Shown one piece after another: positions 59,890-64,000 of a DNA stretch of 64,000 nt. Source of the stretch: Ischnura elegans (taxonomy: Eukaryota; Arthropoda; Insecta; Odonata; Coenagrionidae). Below the pieces are notes generated by a model. That model made no database searches. It was not told the DNA's origin and saw only the letters and a program-made list of their open reading frames with translations. The stretch is taken from the NCBI RefSeq assembly GCF_921293095.1, contig NC_060247.1, positions 49,325,111-49,389,110 on the forward strand, in the 5' to 3' direction. The translations under genes were made by a program, and so were the position numbers. Every line of letters starts with the position of its first letter. The stretch's first letter is position 1.

Positions 59890-62588
59890 CCCAGAAGCCA
59901 CAGAGACATCTGAATAAACGCCGTGGAAAGCTACGAGACAAATTATAAGGATCATTTCAGGCATGAATCATCCATTCATTGCTACTTTCCCAATAATAAT
60001 CCAAGTAACTAAAGAGATCAAAATTCCAGGTACTTAAGAGCCAAACTTCCTGGATGCGCAATGTCATTGATTAATTACGAAGGGAATCATAAGAAAAATC
60101 CCCGATGACAAAAAAACAAAGCATTCATATCCACACTATCTACACCGAGCTTTCTCAATCATCTCTAAATACGTACTTATCAGATGCGCGATACAAAATA
60201 AAACTCAACCCGATACCTGCTAATAGTTCCACATTCACCCTCTGATAAACGAGAGCTACTGAAGTGAGGTATGTAAAAACTCAATGGTGATCACGCCCAA
60301 AGGACCTATTCAAACCCTAAATATTTGATAACCTAATAATCTATACAGTGAGACGTAGTTATATTGATATTCCTTCCCTTTTCGCGAAAGACAACCCAAT
60401 GTTTGCTGTGATTTACGTAATTTAGTGGCATATATATCTAATGTTATATATTCTAGCATTGAATAATAATTTAAATAATACATATTTATAGTCTATTTTG
60501 ACGAGAGAAACAACATATTATCACCAAAATGAAGGAGCTGAGCCAATGAATGCATTCCTTAGGAGGAAAAATATCAGTTTTAAGGTGCTCTAAAACTAGA
60601 TACCTCAGCATAATGCGAAAAAGATGAAATAAAGGACAAGCGCCATTGACTAAAAAATAGTGGAAATCCACAAAGCCAAATTAGATTGGGGAAAACAAAT
60701 AAAATTGTTCCCCTTGCCAGAGAATGAATGTATGAATGGGAAAAGTTGAAGAAAGTTCAGATTTGTTCACACGCTTTGTATCTGGGGCAACGAGCGCTAA
60801 AATGTTTGAAATCTCGCGTGAAAATGGCACCACAGATGTTCCGAGGTGATTTATGAATGGGGACTCACACCAAAATTCAGTGAAAATGTTTTCCATTCAT
60901 TCTCGAAAAATGCCAAGAAACTACTTCCTCTGTAAGACAGTCAAACCGTGAACGCAAATTGAAATGACACTCTAAACTTGAGCGTCACCTCCGCGGAGAG
61001 GATTTACGTATAAGCAACATGGGTACGTGCCACCCGAGGGGCCAACACAGAAAAAAACGTTCATGGCGAGAATATTAAGAGGACACTTATTTCCCTCTCA
61101 ACAGGTCGAATTTTGTCTTCTACAATGATACGTTACTCATATAAAACATGAGCTATCATTGCAATTTTCTGGGTACATTGAGTAGACCACTGCCAGTATT
61201 CCCCCGTTTCTTAAACACAATAAATTACGCAAATAATTTATTTTTACAATAAATACACATGAGAAATTACCGAGGAAAATTTTCAAATTTGAGGATCTTT
61301 AAATTTGAGATGGGGACCAGGTGGGGACCAGGGTCTATTTTAGATATATGCTCAAAACTGCAAGGTGATAGCAAAGCTTTGAGCGAGTAATGTAAAAGTA
61401 AGGAGAAAGCCCAAAAATACCGCCCAAGTCATAGGGATAAGACCCCTATATTGAACTGCTTATTTCAAAATAAGAAAAGCTGACAGAAGTGCAGACATTC
61501 CGCATCGCATTTTCACTATGACAGTTTTCGACAAGGCTAACGATAATATCTTATATTAGTACTGACTCTAATTAGTTAAAATCTCATCATCATTAAAGAC
61601 TGAAACGCTGAAGTTACCATAGTTTACATTGACGTCAATAAGCGTCTGTAGTAAAGAAGACATTTTCAGAAACGGCTAAGTACCCCAGAATTTAAATGCC
61701 TGTCGAAATTATTGAAATTTTCTTTGCCCATTGAGTGACTCATTGTTTGAAAATAAAAAAATGGAAGAAAGTAATTTTCATTATCTGTAGTTTTTTTGTA
61801 GTAGTTGTCAAAAGTGCTGAGTCAGCTGAATTTAAGGAAGCAAAATGACACTCCCAACCTTGATTCCGTAATTTAAGGTCACTGCTCCATGTATAATACA
61901 CGCAGATTCGAACTAACTTGAACATAGGTACGCTGTTACTGTCTCCACTTATAGTCACTATTGGAAGATAAAGAACATGCCACCATTTTTAAACCAGAAT
62001 AAAAATGGCCAAGTTATTCAAGAATGATACATATTTACACTACAGAAGTCTTAATCATAACAGGAGTCACAACTGTATTCTGAAAATAGAAAGTAAAATT
62101 ATCCCCACGTATGACCAGTTACCAGGTAAGGTTATAAAAAAAGTTGAAAGATATAATATTCACTTAATCCAGCTGTCCAAAGGCAAAGCATGAAATGAAT
62201 ATAGCAGATAGATAAATGCAATGAAACCTGGCTGCGCTTAATATGACGCATACCTCCTGCTCGTCCGGTATTTTTATGGTGACGGATAACTCAAACCCTT
62301 TAAACTTCTGCTATCGTCTTGAACTTTTCAGGGTATAAAAAATTGAGAATTGTCAACATTTGCCTGTACATTAAATTTGATGGTTTTCTCTTTATATTAC
62401 TTTCTCAGCTGTATATGTTTTCATTTTTGAGGTAAAATAAAATGTTGAACAGGGTCTACTCAGCTTACGCCGAAACCTTCAAGATGATAGCATAAATTTT
62501 ACACGTGTAATCCGAACGACCAGTCGGGCAGGAGATATGCGCTTAAGCACTACCAAACATGATAGTATTCATTGATATACCACCAGTA
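59890..62588. other. no gene or repeat recognised
   Basis: AT-rich sequence without recognisable coding, RNA-gene or mobile-element features, apart from a doubled GGGGACCAGG word near 61315. Confidence 0.4.
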
Positions 62589-63185
62589 GGTCACCCGGCG
62601 TTGCTCGGGAAGCATAGTGCCAAAAGAAGTAGGAAACTAAGAACTTGAAATTCATAGTAGGATTTCTAGGCAAAAGGACAAAGCAGGTACGGTGACGGTA
62701 TATATGATAACCACCACTCCTTCCCCCCTAAATGTATTCCACAGTTTACTCAAAATTGAAATAAAACCCCGAGCGCAAGACATTGAATGGCAAGATATGG
62801 GAAAAACGACCACGCACGAGATCAGTTTTTACTCCACTCCGTTACGTGATTCCGTACGTGCGAAGACCAAAATAGACATGCAAAAAGGTTAGCACCGAGA
62901 CAATTAATACATAGTTAAGTATAGTATCCTTGGAACTTTCCCTTGGATAATGTCCAGTGGTGTGCCTACCAGGCAGGATGTACAACCGCAGAAGTTGTAT
63001 GACATCCCTTAACAAACGGTAATGAGAAAACGACGCACGCGTCTGACGCAAGCGAAAGTAACATTATGGGGTTCGATAGCATGAGATGCACCTATGTACT
63101 AACTTTGGTCAAAATCCGTGCAGACGTATGGATACGCATACAGGACAGACGTGCAGACACCCTCTTTTTACATATAGATATTCGT
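62589..63185 (+). repeat. degenerate interspersed repeat, retroposon-like tail
   Basis: A CCGGCGTTGCTCGGGA word and, later, TGGTCAAAATCCGTGCAGAC followed by ATACAGGACAGACGTGCAGA and TTTTTACATATAGATA look like the paired 5' and 3' signatures of repeats common in arthropod genomes. Recognition is from general familiarity and the borders are uncertain. Confidence 0.3.
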
Positions 63186-64000
63186 GTCCTGCTTTGCCTC
63201 AGGGTAGCTGGTTAACATGCCATTTGAATTATTTTTTTAAACTGTGGCATGTGACATTTTGATACACCATAACAAAGAACAGGCAATAAAGGGAAACAAA
63301 ATGATCAACATGGATACAGATTAAACTGGGACGTTCAATTGGTTAAACATGAAAGAACTTGGACTCGTGAAAGCAGGCCGTCCGAAAAATGACAGCATTC
63401 CAAAGGTGTTTGGTTTGAATTGAAAGATGCGAATTAACTATTTAAAAACCGTTCGCACTGGGACCGGAAAGCATTAGGGCAAACATTTTCAAAACAAAGA
63501 ATTAAAGAACAAACTTGTTTTTCCCCACAAAGCCTCAGTTCTTCTTCGTGCACCGGAGGCTTCTCAGCAGTTAGTTCAGCTGCTAGCCTTTAGGTACGGG
63601 GTGAGACGCACGGGCTATGCAAATATCGCAAGGTGATACGTCGTTTAAACAAACGGCACACACAGAAATATCCTATAATAGACTGGTTCAAAATAACATC
63701 TCTCAAGTGAGTGATATCCAAAAAGAAATTCGACGAGGCTATTACCAACACGGTACCACGTTTATAATTGAACTTGATCAGAGACATCGTAGTTAAAAGA
63801 GACGGCAGTTGGTCTACGTGCTAAAATGGGATCGCACATACACTACGTTGGCAACCTGAATTTAAACTCATCAATAATTGAAGCTATAAATTCCAAAGCT
63901 CCCATAAGTCCACCTGACAGGTATTGTACAGTTGGCGAGTATATTTTTGGGGCTCCTGGAGCTGTTGCTTCGATATTATTCCACGAATGGATGCAACTTA
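63186..64000. other. window end, no gene seen
   Basis: No coding or repeat structure recognised. Confidence 0.4.

Overview
The window looks like arthropod, most likely insect, nuclear DNA. It is AT-rich, genes are split by GT-AG introns, DNA-transposon relics and MITEs are dense, and the one clearly recognisable host gene is a copper-transporting P-type ATPase of the ATP7 family. I cannot name the species.

Left part (1-17.8 kb): mobile DNA. A frameshifted Tc1/mariner-superfamily transposase with an intron (284-1472) is followed by a 140-bp tandem array (about 1768-2500). Next comes a 2.1-kb element with perfect 8-bp target-site duplications and a THAP-like first exon (2804-4923). Then comes the most striking object: a ~12.6-kb Mutator-like (MULE) candidate element bounded by identical 34-bp inverted repeats (5171-5204 and 17781-17814). 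It encodes an apparently intact three-exon, 1481-aa protein. In order, that protein has an SGNH/GDSL hydrolase, a Pro/Ser linker, C2HC/C2H2 fingers, a FLYWCH/WRKY-like domain, a MULE transposase with DDE residues, a SWIM finger and a Ulp1-type cysteine protease. Its 3' part is a 390-bp tandem array that repeats a relative of the terminal motif about twice per unit. One array unit is interrupted by a 2,026-bp element with CCCAGTAAACAC ends that carries a spliced DUF4806-like gene.

Middle left (17.8-23.5 kb): a probable five-exon plus-strand gene of unknown function (18036-21199) starts about 220 bp outside the right inverted repeat. Its introns hold hAT-like MITEs, one of them nested. Two tRNA-derived SINE-type repeats follow.

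Middle (23.5-52.2 kb): the ATP7 copper ATPase on the minus strand, with 22 to 23 coding exons whose phases all agree. It appears to have two alternative first exons (distal at 51738, proximal at 50224 with a TATA box) and two phase-compatible alternative last exons (29011-29170 and 23521-23677) that give different cytosolic tails. It has four CxxC heavy-metal domains plus one degenerate one lacking the cysteines, and all the P1B-ATPase signature motifs.

Right part (52.2-64 kb): no convincing coding sequence. It holds hAT-, PIF/Harbinger- and piggyBac-like MITEs, several strong hairpins, and a duplicated MITE half. It may be intergenic DNA or an intron of a gene outside the window.
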